A stretch of 64,000 bases of DNA, from assembly GCF_033807715.1 (NCBI RefSeq), contig NC_084591.1, forward strand, positions 26,409,090-26,473,089, written 5' to 3'. Of the stretch, positions 11,301-21,009 are shown in pieces. The notes under the pieces were generated by a model. It saw only the letters and a list, made by a program, of their open reading frames with translations. It was not told where the DNA came from and did not search any database. The position numbers and the translations under genes were made by a program. This DNA is from Cololabis saira. Its lineage: Eukaryota > Chordata > Actinopteri > Beloniformes > Belonidae. Numbering within the stretch: the first letter of the stretch is position 1; every line of letters begins with the position of its first letter.

Positions 11301-14003
11301 GTAATAGTTACATTGCAGACGTTAAAATAACATTTGGTCATTGGGAACATCACTGGGCCATCTGTGAAGTCATGTCGATTACATAAGGAAGACGTGGAGT
11401 AAAAACGATCAGTGACCGCGGAAGGAGATGATCCGCACGCTTTCACCACCAGCTCAGCGTCCTCTCGAGGTCGTCAAGCCGTTCGTGACCAAGACAGAAC
11501 CCGGTTGTGGCGGTGGAGCAGCACGTAGCCGCCACTGACCTGTTGCTTCTCTGAGGTCCTGAAAGAACTTCTGATTGAAGATGAAGGCCACACCGCTGAT
11601 CTCCTCGACCTTCGCCTCCGCCGTTGTGTTCCTGTTGATGAAGTTCGCGGTGATGGCAATGGCGAGCTTCCCCCGGAACTCCTTGCGCCGAAACCCTGCG
11701 GGCGAGCACGCGTGGATGTGAGAACACAAAATCTCAACATTTCTGACAGAAATCCAACACCAATGCTAAAAAAAAAAAACGAGATTAACTCGCAAACTTT
11801 ATTGCTTTTTTAATAACCTATCAAAGTGTAACTAGATGTACTTTATAAATATAAACAGCGTTCCAGTTTCCAAATGTGGTTTAATGCTTTTCGCGCTTAT
11901 CTCAGGCGGAGCACGCAGCTTCCTTTCATTCAGCAGCACTGAGAGGGTCATTCATGGTACTCTGCACCACAGGGGTTCCCTGCGCCGGTATGGCACCGTG
12001 CGAGGCCCCAGCGCTCAGAGGAAACACATAGCCAATTCAACAATTCCTATTCTGCTCTCCCAGGGGGGGCAACGACTCTCTGAAGCTGTACAGACGCACG
12101 CACGAGACGTGCACCAGCGCTCAGTCACACTTGAGGAACGGAGTGAGGTCAGGCGTCCGGGCGCAGCTGTACACAAGTGACATCATGCAGCAGTCGTTCA
12201 GACTGACCTCCCGAGTCCAACTTCGACAAACAAACAGCGCCGTTTGTGCATCGTCTTGTTCAGTCGGGGGGGGAAAAACTACACTGACGACGCTTTTCTT
12301 CCAGTCTGTGCACACAAACTTGCCTGGTAGCGTGTTTCTCCTTCCATCTGCTCCAATAATGACATCAAATTCCAGCTCGCTGGCAGGGTGTGTCTTAGGG
12401 TGGACCTCAGCCCTCCAACCGATTTCTGAGAAAACACAGCATGTGTCATTAAACAGCAATGCGTCCGCAGAGCCACGCTCGCAGCCTCTGACAGGAATCC
12501 TGCACTTAAAAACTTCCTTTCCATTCATTTTCTGGGACTCGTGCGTCAGCAGCTCCATTCACTCACTCTCGCTCTCTTGGTCATCAGGTGGCTCGATGAG
12601 AGATTTAAACTCTATGTTGACGTGTATCTCGATGCCCAGGAGGAGAGCCACTTTGAGCAGCATTAGCTGAAGCTGACGAATACCTGGAGACATGCAGAGA
12701 AAACAAAAAATAAATACAATTTGATGACATACTAAACAGCAAAAATCCTCTTGTAATATGCAAGACCCGTTTCTACTCACTGATGTGATCGATAGCACCG
12801 GCGCAGAACTTCCCGTGGAACTTCTTGGCCCCGAGGCCCCTGAGGTCTTGGATGGTGAAGGGCCAAAGGTGCAGCACATTGTTTCTGGAGAAAGCATCCC
12901 GCTTCTCCAGAATCACAACCTTGGCTCCCAAGAAAGCCAACTCGATGGCAGTGCGTAAGCCACATGGCCCCGCACCGATGATTAGACACTAAAAACAGAT
13001 GCAGATCATACAGATGAGCTCACGCACAAGCAACGCCAAACCCATCCCAATCGCTGCGGTGGGGATGAAGATTGCCTCATTTTTGAAAATGTATTCAGTT
13101 CTGGTTTACGAGGTTACAGGTCTTCCAGTTCGAATGCCATATGTGCTGAAAGATGGTCATATGAGACCAAATGGGATCAAATTTAACACAAATGGACAGA
13201 AAAACAACGACATTTATTATTATATTTATTCCAGCCACCTTACATTCATCTTTGGCACCTCTGTACCCAGTAAAATGCCAAGGAGCTTTAATTATTTGAG
13301 ACTGACAAAGACCTATAATCCCATGGAGTCACTTTTGTAAAACGAGAGGATTCTGCCTTCAGTAGAGCTGAGTTGCGTGTTTCTCATTGGCTGGATTTCT
13401 GCAGGAATATGCGCCACTTGGAGGCCTTGTGCGACATTTTAACGGCATTCTCTTCTATCGTAAATAAGACATAAGTCTCAAAGTTCTCGCAAGTTAGTGT
13501 CTACAAGATTTCATTAATCTTGTTTCTTGTTAATCCTGTGAAGAGGCTCTATTATATAACATATGTACACCTCATTTTTGAGCCTGCAGTCGTATGTAGC
13601 ATGTAGCATGTCTGTAACATGTCTGGCATCAGCATCACATTACAGTGTTAAACTGAGAATCACATTTTTTAAATCTCTTTAAAGACTTAGATCAATGATC
13701 AAGTCTTGAACAAAGGAGGCTTACCTTTGAGTTGGCACATGCACGTCCCTTCTTGTACTCCTTTTGGCTGGCCTTCTTGTCGAGCTTTGCCCAGAGCGCC
13801 TTGGCCTTCCAGTAGTTGAGTTTGGATTTGAGCTTGAGATAGAAGATCCTGTGGTCGGTCGGTTTGACTTCCAGGTGCTCGCAGAACTCGTGGAAGGCCT
13901 TGAGTGTGCCTTTAAACGTACTCGCCTGGACAAAGTTGTCGAACAGGACGTGGGATCGATTCACCACGTTTCCTCCGGCGGCACAGGCACCTCCATCCCC
14001 CAT
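2271..14003 (-). CDS. mical3: MICAL3-like F-actin monooxygenase, N-terminal half (17 spliced exons, partial)
   Basis: MICAL proteins are flavin monooxygenases that use NADPH and O2 to oxidise actin methionines, which disassembles filaments. MICAL3 is also linked to Rab8 vesicle docking. Seventeen exons join in frame to about 816 residues. Visible domains are a MICAL N-terminal region (1-93), a dinucleotide-binding GAGPCG at 98-103, GADGRR at 226-231, FDFTCMYAS near 374-382, GDSLLE at 402-407 followed by the FAD-contacting PFWPMGTG, a calponin-homology domain at about 523-630, and a basic KRRK near 686-689. MICAL3 is favoured over MICAL2 or MICAL1 by [31 protein letters not shown] and the post-CH stretch [18 protein letters not shown]. 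The start ATG sits in a strong context (GACCATGG). LIM and C-terminal exons are not in the window. Whether this is the teleost a or b copy is unresolved. Confidence 0.93.
2649..2750 (-). CDS. mical3: mical3 coding exon 16 (probable)
   Basis: A 34-codon frame reading [17 protein letters not shown] then [17 protein letters not shown], bounded by GTAAAAG|GCGGAC and GAAAG|GTAAAC. An in-frame TAA just upstream forces this start. Both ends are phase 0, which fits exon 15. The acceptor has a poor polypyrimidine tract, so it may be alternatively used. Confidence 0.7.
2751..3660. other. mical3 intron 15, no coding signal seen
   Basis: Contains a 133-codon open frame on the minus strand (3078-3479) with no recognisable domain, no phase-compatible splicing that I could see, and no conserved character. 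Confidence 0.5.
3661..3837 (-). CDS. mical3: mical3 coding exon 15
   Basis: 59 codons beginning [14 protein letters not shown] and including [20 protein letters not shown] and [12 protein letters not shown], a conserved MICAL2/3 segment before the LIM domain. Acceptor TTCCTACAG|GAGGAG and donor GACAG|GTATGG. Phase 0 to phase 0. Confidence 0.94.
3969..4031 (-). CDS. mical3: mical3 coding exon 14 (basic linker)
   Basis: A 21-codon exon, [20 protein letters not shown] then D, between AACAG|GACAAA and AGAC|GTGAGT. The Lys/Arg cluster resembles the nuclear-localisation-like linker of MICAL2/3. Symmetric phase 0, so it could be skipped without a frameshift. Confidence 0.9.
4152..4270 (-). CDS. mical3: mical3 coding exon 13
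   Basis: Encodes [19 protein letters not shown] and [19 protein letters not shown]. This post-CH block is diagnostic for MICAL3. Acceptor CGCTCAG|ATAACC and donor CCAAG|GTCAGC. 119 nt, phase 1 to phase 0. Confidence 0.95.
4384..4580 (-). CDS. mical3: mical3 coding exon 12 (CH domain, second part)
   Basis: Encodes [27 protein letters not shown] and [18 protein letters not shown], the end of the CH domain. Acceptor TCTGCAG|TGACTT and donor GGCG|GTAAGG. 197 nt, phase 2 to phase 1. The preceding intron (about 2.9 kb) carries a hAT-type insertion. Confidence 0.95.
5876..7218. mobile_element. hAT-type non-autonomous transposon with 8-bp TSD
   Basis: Element body 5884-7210 (1,327 bp). The ends read TAGGGATGTCCCGATACC and, reverse-complemented, TAGGGATGCCCCGATACC. 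It is flanked by exact 8-bp duplications GATTAAAC (5876-5883 and 7211-7218), the hAT signature. No transposase frame is intact. It lies in the mical3 intron between exons 12 and 11 and contains another repeat at 6420-6601. Confidence 0.88.
6420..6601 (-). mobile_element. nested DNA-transposon end inside the hAT element
   Basis: The plus strand ends GGCTACTCTACCCACCTCTG. The reverse complement, beginning CAGAGGTGGGTAGAGTAGCC and followed by repeated ACTCAAGTA-type motifs, is a very common teleost terminal sequence. The opposite end was not found, so this is a fragment. The left boundary is approximate. Confidence 0.55.
7529..7676 (-). CDS. mical3: mical3 coding exon 11 (CH domain, first part)
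   Basis: Encodes [19 protein letters not shown] and [20 protein letters not shown], a textbook calponin-homology start. Acceptor CACCAG|AATCCG and donor CTCAT|GTGAGT. 148 nt, phase 1 to phase 2. Confidence 0.95.
8458..8551 (-). CDS. mical3: mical3 coding exon 10
   Basis: Encodes [18 protein letters not shown] and STPKLTRN. Acceptor CGTTACAG|GTGCGG is good. The donor AATG|GTTGGT is weak, but the phase-1 join gives [10 protein letters not shown] exactly as expected for MICAL3. Confidence 0.9.
8685..8811 (-). CDS. mical3: mical3 coding exon 9
   Basis: Encodes [19 protein letters not shown] and [15 protein letters not shown]. Acceptor TGCTTTAG|GGAGAG and donor GTCAG|GTGAGT. 127 nt, phase 2 to phase 0. 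The region links the monooxygenase and CH domains. Confidence 0.94.
9198..9313 (-). CDS. mical3: mical3 coding exon 8
   Basis: Encodes [18 protein letters not shown] and [10 protein letters not shown], the last helix of the FAD fold. Acceptor TCTGCAG|CCGTTC and donor GAAAG|GTGAAC. 116 nt, phase 0 to phase 2. Confidence 0.94.
9474..9731 (-). CDS. mical3: mical3 coding exon 7 (FAD GD motif)
   Basis: 86 codons from [10 protein letters not shown] through [18 protein letters not shown] to [12 protein letters not shown]. The GD pair contacts the FAD pyrophosphate in this family. Acceptor CCTGCAG|GACTAT and donor AGAG|GTGAGG. Phase 0 to phase 0. Confidence 0.95.
9732..10962. other. mical3 intron 6, no further features seen
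   Basis: Non-coding between exons 7 and 6. Short frames on both strands have no recognisable domains. Confidence 0.5.
10963..11063 (-). CDS. mical3: mical3 coding exon 6
   Basis: Encodes [18 protein letters not shown] and [13 protein letters not shown]. Acceptor CTCTTCAG|GAATTG and donor ACAT|GTGAGT. 101 nt, phase 1 to phase 0. DDTHYF is the MICAL3-type sequence. Confidence 0.95.
11540..11695 (-). CDS. mical3: mical3 coding exon 5
   Basis: Encodes [19 protein letters not shown] and [20 protein letters not shown]. Acceptor CCCGCAG|GGTTT and donor ACAG|GTCAGT. 156 nt, phase 1 at both ends. Confidence 0.95.
12324..12425 (-). CDS. mical3: mical3 coding exon 4 (ends at a GC donor)
   Basis: Encodes [16 protein letters not shown] and [13 protein letters not shown]. 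The 5' splice site is CCAG|GCAAGT. Ending here joins P-G-F-R-R-K with exon 5 in frame, whereas the GT two bases downstream would shift the frame. 102 nt. Confidence 0.92.
12567..12683 (-). CDS. mical3: mical3 coding exon 3
   Basis: Encodes (S)[21 protein letters not shown] and PPDDQESE. Acceptor CTCCAG|GTATTC and donor GAGA|GTGAGT. 117 nt, phase 1 to phase 1. Confidence 0.93.
12781..12988 (-). CDS. mical3: mical3 coding exon 2 (FAD-binding GxGxxG)
   Basis: Starts [16 protein letters not shown], the Rossmann-type FAD fingerprint, and contains [19 protein letters not shown]. It enters in phase 0 from AG at 12989-12990 and ends in phase 1 at ATCA|GTGAGT. 208 nt. Confidence 0.95.
12989..13724. 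other. mical3 intron 1 of the coding part
   Basis: About 0.74 kb between coding exons 1 and 2. The 113-codon plus-strand frame at 12999-13340 has no recognisable domain and is on the opposite strand to the gene. Confidence 0.5.
13725..14003 (-). CDS. mical3: mical3 coding exon 1 (start codon)
   Basis: Encodes residues 1-93, from [11 protein letters not shown] to GRACANSK, and ends in phase 0 at donor AAAG|GTAA. The first about 15 residues are Gly/Ala-rich and not obviously conserved. From [11 protein letters not shown] onward the match to MICAL3 is strong. The exon continues upstream as 5'UTR to 14128. Confidence 0.95.
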
Positions 14004-14128
14004 GGTCCAGGCTCACGCAGGGCTGTGAGGGCCCTTCACCCGCCCTGCAAGGCAGGGGCCTCTGGGACCAGCAGCCGCCCCTCTCTCAGGTGGAGGGCGT
14101 TTAACTCCCAGCCTCAAGCATCTTTGTC
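14004..14128 (-). other. mical3: mical3 5'UTR part of the start-codon exon
   Basis: Reading the minus strand, a 3' splice site (CTCTCCGACAG|GACAAAG) places the exon start at 14128. The start codon therefore lies in an internal exon, and at least one non-coding exon and the promoter lie further right. The UTR contains one short upstream ORF. Confidence 0.7.
14101..14121 (-). promoter_or_regulatory. upstream ORF in the mical3 5'UTR
   Basis: A seven-codon frame (M-L-E-A-G-S-stop) begins 8 nt inside the exon and ends 97 nt before the main ATG. Such uORFs can lower main-ORF translation. Its context (AAGATGC: purine at -3, no G at +4) is moderate. A role is inferred only. Confidence 0.5.
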
Positions 14129-17100
14129 CTGTCGGAGAGATGGACACATGTAAAACAGAGGAAGTCCAAAAGCAAGATTACTGACTAAACACAATCCAAC
14201 AGGACGAAACATTTCACAAATCATAGCAGCTTTAAGACCAACGCCTTCTTACATCTTTAGTGCCCTCTTAATGAAGTAAGCCCCAAATGTGTCTGAACAC
14301 CCATTTATATGGCAGCCGATGAGAAAAAGCCATAAAATCAACAATAAATGTAATTTCTCTGCAGTATGCAGCATGAGACCTAAAAAATGTATAAGACTTT
14401 GAATGGAGTTGCTGATGCAGGAAGGGCACTGAACCTGCAAGAACTAAACAGGAAGTGCAAATGGCACAAGTCTACAGATGTGTCTGTGACTAAAGGCCCA
14501 GACAGAATCCAGCCAAAGAAAATAGGAGGTTAAGTGTAAATACATTTAAAAAACACACAACATTCAAATAAATAATGCAGCAGAGAGAACTTGAAGACGA
14601 CATATCTACAAAGTGAACTGCTAGTTTATGCTGTTTTTCATATAATTTGACATGCAGTAGCAGTTAAACTCCTTGTTCCAGCTTTCTAACCCCCAGAGGG
14701 ACAATATCATGTTCTCCTACACGTCTTGTTCATTTGTTGCTTAATCTTTTTTTTTTTAAATCCAAGCCAAAACTCTGCTTTGCATTAGCTCGTGTAGAAA
14801 CTTGTCTTTGCTTGTCTTGCTATTACTTTTTTTTAAGTTTACGATAGCTCAACAAATGGGATTCTTTTCCTCGGGTTTCCTTTAGTAACTTTCTGCAATG
14901 AATCAGCTAAATCTTCAAATATTTATTTTATGTTATAGGATATAAAGGAATTATAAGATAAAAGAAGACGGATACCATGTTATGACCGTGAGGTAAATAT
15001 CAGATTACGGTGACAAAGGGGAAAAAGGAGTCACAGGTATTTCAAAATGTAAAGTAATTGCTTATAATTATCTTGGAAGCTCCCTTATAAACATGACTTA
15101 TTAATAATGGATTTTGATTTCATCACATCACTCCAACTAAACATGTGAGAGTCAAAGAAACCCATATTCATTTTTTTTTTTCTAACTTCATTTCAGAAGT
15201 CATTGTAATGTTACCGACCAAAGAAACTCAGATTGACACATTAATGAAATAATTATATAGGCCGATTTCATGTAAAAAGCTGGAGCTTTGTACTTCGATG
15301 TCCCGGATGCTGAGCTAGTTCATGAAAACTAATGTAGTCCCAGTCCCGGTGGCAATGACTGATGAAAGGAAGGTAGGTACAGAGGTCAGATGGCCTCCTT
15401 TTCACACTCTGCCAACTCCTCGCTGCACTGGAACCAGCAGGCCTCGGCTCTGGCTCAGCTTCTCGGAAAAGAGAAAGAATCCTACGCTACAGTTCACCAC
15501 TCACAAAATATTAAAATCTTTCAATGACTCTTCAAGCACCCATGATCTCATTTAATTTCACCATTCACAACCTTTAAATCAGTAAAGTGAAGACTGTAAG
15601 CAGGGAAGTGACTGATACTGAGACATTTTAATAATGTAACCTGCTATTGTTCATTCAAGGTTATATTTACTTAATTTCAAAATCAGGACCACATGATTAT
15701 TTCTTTTTCATGTCTATGCCCTGAAGCATTCAACCTAAGAATCAAAAAAGGGTTTGTTTTTGGTTTATTTTTCCCTCTTTGTTATATACGTCATACGTTT
15801 TCCCTAAAGGGAAACATCAAGGGTCAAGAATGGTTAAAAAAAAAAGAAATCAATTTATTTAAGAGCAAATGTCAAACAACAGTTTAAACATACATCTTTG
15901 GGAGAAAACAAAACAAAACAGGCAATGGTCACATAAAGGCGCAGCCCTGGCGAGCCTCCCTCTGGAAACACTACACTCCCGGCAACACGAGACATCAACC
16001 AACCTGGGCCAGGGTTTGAATAATCACAGCCTCCTGCAGAGACCAACACACACACTCAACAGGAGCGCCATGTGTTTGCACAGAGAGTGGTGATGAAACA
16101 TGCAAACGCATGGGAGATATGGGTTGGCGAGTAAATCCTACTGCCGCCTATGACGCAACATTTCAACCCCACCATGTGAAATGAAGTAACAAAATAAATA
16201 AATATCTAACGCAGCTTTGGCTCGTTCTCCAGAGGGTATCTGGATGAGCTGCAGGATTACGCACAGTCACTGCATTCATGCAGAAATACTAAATCACACA
16301 CACACACACACACACACGCAGACGCACACGCACAGCATTCCTTTGCCACTTAGTTACTGGTGGCATTACGTCATCCATTAATCTAAAAATAGATCCAGAG
16401 ATTAGGCCACTAGGCTATGGTTCACAGTTTGTAAATAACAAACCAAACAACTGAGATGATCCTGGTTTTCAGCCCAGACATAACATACACCACAAATAAA
16501 TACATTTATTTCAGTCCAGGATTTCACAAGCTACTGTTTTTAAAAGGATTACAAAATAATAAGCTATTATAAACCAAGTTATTAACAATAAAAATGAATA
16601 GGCGACAGAATACTGGCCAAGAAGCCGTATTTCTCCTATCAGGGAGGGCAGATTACTGGAAGATCAGACCTGTGACGTGGTTTAACAAGTGTGTCGTCAG
16701 CATCTCTCCCCTTCACAAAGGTACTGATTAACTGGGGTGATTGTTTCTGTGGTAACCTCGTACTGGAGTCATGTCACATCCTTAAAAAGGAGGCATATTG
16801 TGAAGAGAAAAGAAAAAAGAAAACTTGTTCTGTGCTTAAGATCATTCATTTGGATGCACAACACAATCCTGTCACTGTGTCCGGGTCGGTCCAGGTCTGG
16901 AAATTTCTCAGTGGCCTTTTTTTTGGATTGTGACATCGCTGATCCATTACAGACTCCAACCAGAGTATAATTTCCTAACTTCCCCCTCGTCATCGTTGCT
17001 CAACTTCACATACCGTGCTTGCTGTACCTCAAGTGTTTAGCTTAAAGTTTCACACGGATCTCAACAGAGGTACAATCCCATGGAAAAGAAGATGTGGATG

Positions 17101-18527
17101 GATGGATCCGGCCGACTCCATCGCTAAAACATTCTCCTATAAACAGAGCAGTAAAGGCATGGATTAAAAAGGGAGCTTTTGTACTACATCTCTGTTGTAT
17201 TTCTTCAAAAGCTTCATCCAGGCATTTCCTAGAGATCTAAGAAAACTGTGTCAACCTTTGAAAAATGATCAGAATTCATCTTCTATAAATTCAACTTTGT
17301 TCATCTGTCAAACCCCAACTCAGGGATGATCAGTGCTCTAAAGAAAACCTTTCAAGGTCATAAGCCAGCCTGTCTCTTCCTTAGTTCATCAGTCCGTTTA
17401 CCCGGGCAGAGAGCAGGGTGGAGCGCTGGAGACTTCTTGATCTTACGTCTGAGATAGTGAGTATTGCCACATGAATGCATTTTTTAAAACAAAACACTGG
17501 ACTTGATTATTATCGCAGCGGAGCGCAGACAATTGTTCTACTAAGAAGATGAGGTGACGCCTTTGCTCCCGATAGTTAATGATCACCTTCACATCCCACT
17601 TGTCGTCATCATGATCATGTCTGCTGGCTTACAGAAGCACAACACTAATTACAGAGTGATACAAGAACAGGTGTGGTCTATACTTGGACTGATTGTAAGC
17701 TATAAAAAAAAATCATGGAAAGGCTAGATCACTGAGTGGTTAACTCTTTCTTCTCCACTACTAGGTAGTCCTGGTGTGTTCTGTAGTGAAAAGGTTCCAG
17801 ATACAAGTTTAAAATCACACAGTGTCCCTCCAGAGGAGCGGTAACTCAGACCAAAACAAAGTCAGAGGAAATCGATGGAGCATTTGGAGCCGCTGAAAAG
17901 GCTCTCTTGAGAAAGACAAAAGTAGACACTGGACTCTTTCACTTTTTGGGAGGAAGCTGAGAATGTGGTTCACGCAGCGACGGAGAATCAGAGGTTTCCC
18001 ACCTCCGAAGGGCTCTGACATGGATATGCATGCAGATCTGGACCAGCGCCACAACTTAGACCACACAAAACTCACAGAAGGAACGTGGCTTCCTTCCCTG
18101 ATTGGGATGCCACGACGCTGCCAGACAAAAACAAATACAGTGGGTGTTTTTTTTTCCCCAACTGAGATTTGAAACTGAAAAAAAAAAAACAAGCTGAAGC
18201 TAGATTTACTTAGTTTTCTTATTCTCACTTAATTTCCTTCTGTGGAAGTGGATGAAATGTCGAATCATCATATCTGAGGTCATTGCACTCAGAATAGCTA
18301 AAGAGACTAGAAATAAGGTACTAAGAGATATCCAACTTTTCATGCAAATCTTGATAAGACAGACACAACATCAAGTAGTCCCTAACAAATAATAAAGTGA
18401 CGAGTTCTTAGGCAACTGCCTATTAATACCCATTTCTGTAAAATATAAACATTACCCTAAACATCAGTTTTAGGGCTGTTGCTCTATATCGGATTCTGAT
18501 ATAAGCATCAACATCAGCATATTTAGC
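14129..18527. other. upstream or first-intron region of mical3, no coding exon recognised
   Basis: A+T-rich, with scattered poly-A/T runs and one short CA repeat. It probably lies within the mical3 transcript (intron after a non-coding exon) if the promoter is further right. Confidence 0.45.
16295..16317. repeat. (CA)n microsatellite
   Basis: About 11 CA units followed by interrupted CA/CG repeats to about 16335. Confidence 0.9.
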
Positions 18528-18771
18528 CACATAATCAGGGGTGCACACAAGCCAGGACTCCAGGAATAGTCTACTGCACGTTTTAGATGTTTCCCTGCCT
18601 CAACACAACCCTGATAGACAAGGCTGTGTCACCAACAGAGTTGTGTAAACCTTGATGACATGTTGATGACGACCAGTGATTAGAATCAGGTGTGTTGAAG
18701 ACAGAGAAACATCTAAAAGATGCAGTAAACTAGCCCTCGAGTCCCGGCTTGGGTGCACCCCTGCACATAAT
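18528..18771. mobile_element. hAT-type MITE with 8-bp TSD
   Basis: Body 18536-18763 (228 bp). Left end CAGGGGTGCACACAAGCC and right end, reverse-complemented, CAGGGGTGCACCCAAGCC. Exact duplications CACATAAT flank it (18528-18535 and 18764-18771). The interior carries a subterminal inverted repeat around TTTTAGATGTTTC / GAAACATCTAAAA. Confidence 0.9.
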
Positions 18772-19753
18772 CCACCATTCTGTTATCAAACTTCAAGTCA
18801 TTTTTCATTTACAGCCCTTCAGACCTTTAGATTGATCAGCAATCCTACCATTAACACGACATTGCCAACAGAGTAATAAAAAAGTCACACAGCTAACGGT
18901 GCTGCAGCCAGTGTGGGGGAAATATCACATGTGGCTGAAGCGGGTTGGTACGTTATATTTATTCAGTTGGTAACACTGTTCAAAATAAATAAGTCATATA
19001 CATGAATTCCAAATGGCTGTAAATCACACACTAATAAAAGATTGCGTCTTCAATCCACCCCGTCTGTGTAAATGTGACCAACACACTTGTGTATGTCAAG
19101 GCCAGTTAAACCGATCAGTGGGTGCATCATTACATCAGGTGACAACAGTGTCGTGAAAAATGTTTGTAGAGTCTTTGTCAATAAAGTTCCATTTACACAA
19201 ACTGTTTCACCCCGAGAGGGTGGGGACACTGGTGTTTATTCACGTAGCAGACGAAGCTTCAGCACACAAAGACCAACACAAACATTTGTTGACTGAAATC
19301 AAACTTGCTCCTGGCAGAGGCAAGCTCAAGCCATCTGGCCTTCAGATCACTTCTGCTTCTGCTGAATAGTCGAGTCACAATTACACAGCTGAGTATTTCG
19401 TTTGAGCTCCTGCAGCTGAGATTTTCACAACTTCAGCGACAGAAGAGCTTCTTAGTCTGTGTCCCTGCAGATTCCATGTTGTCCTGTCTTAAAAGCTAAA
19501 AAGTGTAATATCGTAATGGTCATTCAGAACACTGGGTCATCTTTTTCACAGCCAAATCCACAACTTGTGCTGGGGGGTGTCTTGTGCATCATTTGTCCCT
19601 TATGAACCAGGTAATACACACTTGCTTTATTAGCAGTTACAAAGGCTGCAGGTACATTTTCAGATGCAAAATTTTGGAACTACTTCAGCTTGAAGCCTTT
19701 CCATGGGAATTAGGGATATAGGAGAATTAAGTGAAAATCTTTTGGGAATTTAT

Positions 19754-19755
<2 letters not shown>

Positions 19756-19850
<95 letters not shown>
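19756..19850. repeat. (CA)n microsatellite, 95 bp
   Basis: Uninterrupted CA dinucleotides. Open frames reading TH or VC repeats across it are artefacts. Confidence 0.97.
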
Positions 19851-19852
<2 letters not shown>

Positions 19853-19984
19853 ACAGATACAGTAGATGAGTACTCTTTAACCGTTAACTGAATCTTTCTG
19901 AACTGAATAGTTTGGATTTTTACGCTAGATGACACAATAATTTGATTTCTATCACACGTTTCACGTGTTAAGAGTCTCAAAGTG

Positions 19985-20470
19985 CTTTCCAACAGCTCAG
20001 TATCTAGACTCTTCTCCTCCATTATTCCCCGATGGTGGAACGACCCACCAAACTCTGTCTGATCTGCAGGGTCTGTACTCACTTTTTAAGAGCAAGCTAA
20101 AGGCTCAGCTCTTCAAGGAGCATTTCTGCATCTAGTAAACCTCTCTGCTCATCAAAATTAGTTAGATTTGTCCAGCTCTTTGCATGACTCAGCACTGAGT
20201 AACCTGCATGCACTTATGACAAGATAAGCACATGACGGTGTCTTTTAAGATGTAGCTTTCTTGTATTAAGGGACTGTTGTGTTGGGCAGGAAAGGAACAA
20301 AAAAATAAAATAAAATTCTAGCTCTAGCATGGCAGCACCTGAGTCCAACTGGACTCTCAGCAGTCTGACCAGCACTTACCCAGCTGTACTCTCCTATGTG
20401 ATTTTGTGCTTGTGTTGTTCTCTCAAAGAAGTCGCTTTAGATAAAAGCATCTGCTATAGTAGCTATACAT
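19985..20470 (+). mobile_element. decayed LINE 3' end (L2/CR1-like)
   Basis: Translated in pieces it resembles the reverse-transcriptase C-terminal tail (Ser/Arg/Leu-rich with WWN and LQG blocks). It ends with GTCGCTTTAGATAAAAGCAT followed by CTGCTATAG, the terminal sequence typical of fish L2-type LINEs. Stops and frameshifts are present. Confidence 0.6.
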
Positions 20471-20741
20471 AAACATAAGACCAAAAGCACTAGAGGGAGC
20501 AAAAAAAGCACGGATGAATTGTAGCACAAAACAAACAAACATGGAAAGAAAAAACACACACAAAAAAGAAAAACATGAAAAAACACACAACCAAGCCCTG
20601 GACTAATTAAAAGCTGGTCTAAATAAAAAGGGTCTTTAGCTGCTTATGAATGTTTTTCATTGGATAAAAACAAAACAAACACACTTTTAGAGATACGCAC
20701 CAGTTTCTCAAGGTCAGCTTCTTTTGTTTTCTGGGTGTTTT

Positions 20742-21009
20742 GCTTCTGTAATGATTCTTTTTTTTTGTAATTTACTTTTTATTCATTTTTCTTTTGAAAC
20801 AAAACAACATACATGCGCCAACTGGGCACAACACATATAACATGGGGGAGATCTGGGTGTTAATAAGACATCAGAATCAGCATAAATACAGTATACACAC
20901 ATAGACACATGTACCCACACCCTTACTTATCTTGACAGCTCAGTCAGTTTCCACATATTACTCGCATATAGACACATATTCACATAGATACAGCTTCTGT
21001 AATGATTCT
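20742..21009 (-). mobile_element. 5'-truncated retroposon with 17-bp TSD
   Basis: The 17-bp sequence GCTTCTGTAATGATTCT occurs on both sides (20742-20758 and 20993-21009). The insert (20759-20992) read on the minus strand ends ATGAATAAAAAGTAAATTAC followed by an A-rich tail, as in a truncated LINE inserted by target-primed reverse transcription. The family is not identified. Confidence 0.75.

Noticed and set aside
12131..12670. 179-codon plus-strand open frame
   Set aside because: Antisense to mical3 exons 3-4, whose minus-strand frame encodes conserved FAD-domain sequence.
13764..14153. 129-codon plus-strand open frame
   Set aside because: Antisense to mical3 coding exon 1 and its 5'UTR.
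19703..20082. Open frames of TH, VC, IY, RE or SL repeats (also at 29.3, 34.4, 43.3-43.8, 52.1 and 62.1 kb)
   Set aside because: Translations of dinucleotide microsatellites, not proteins.
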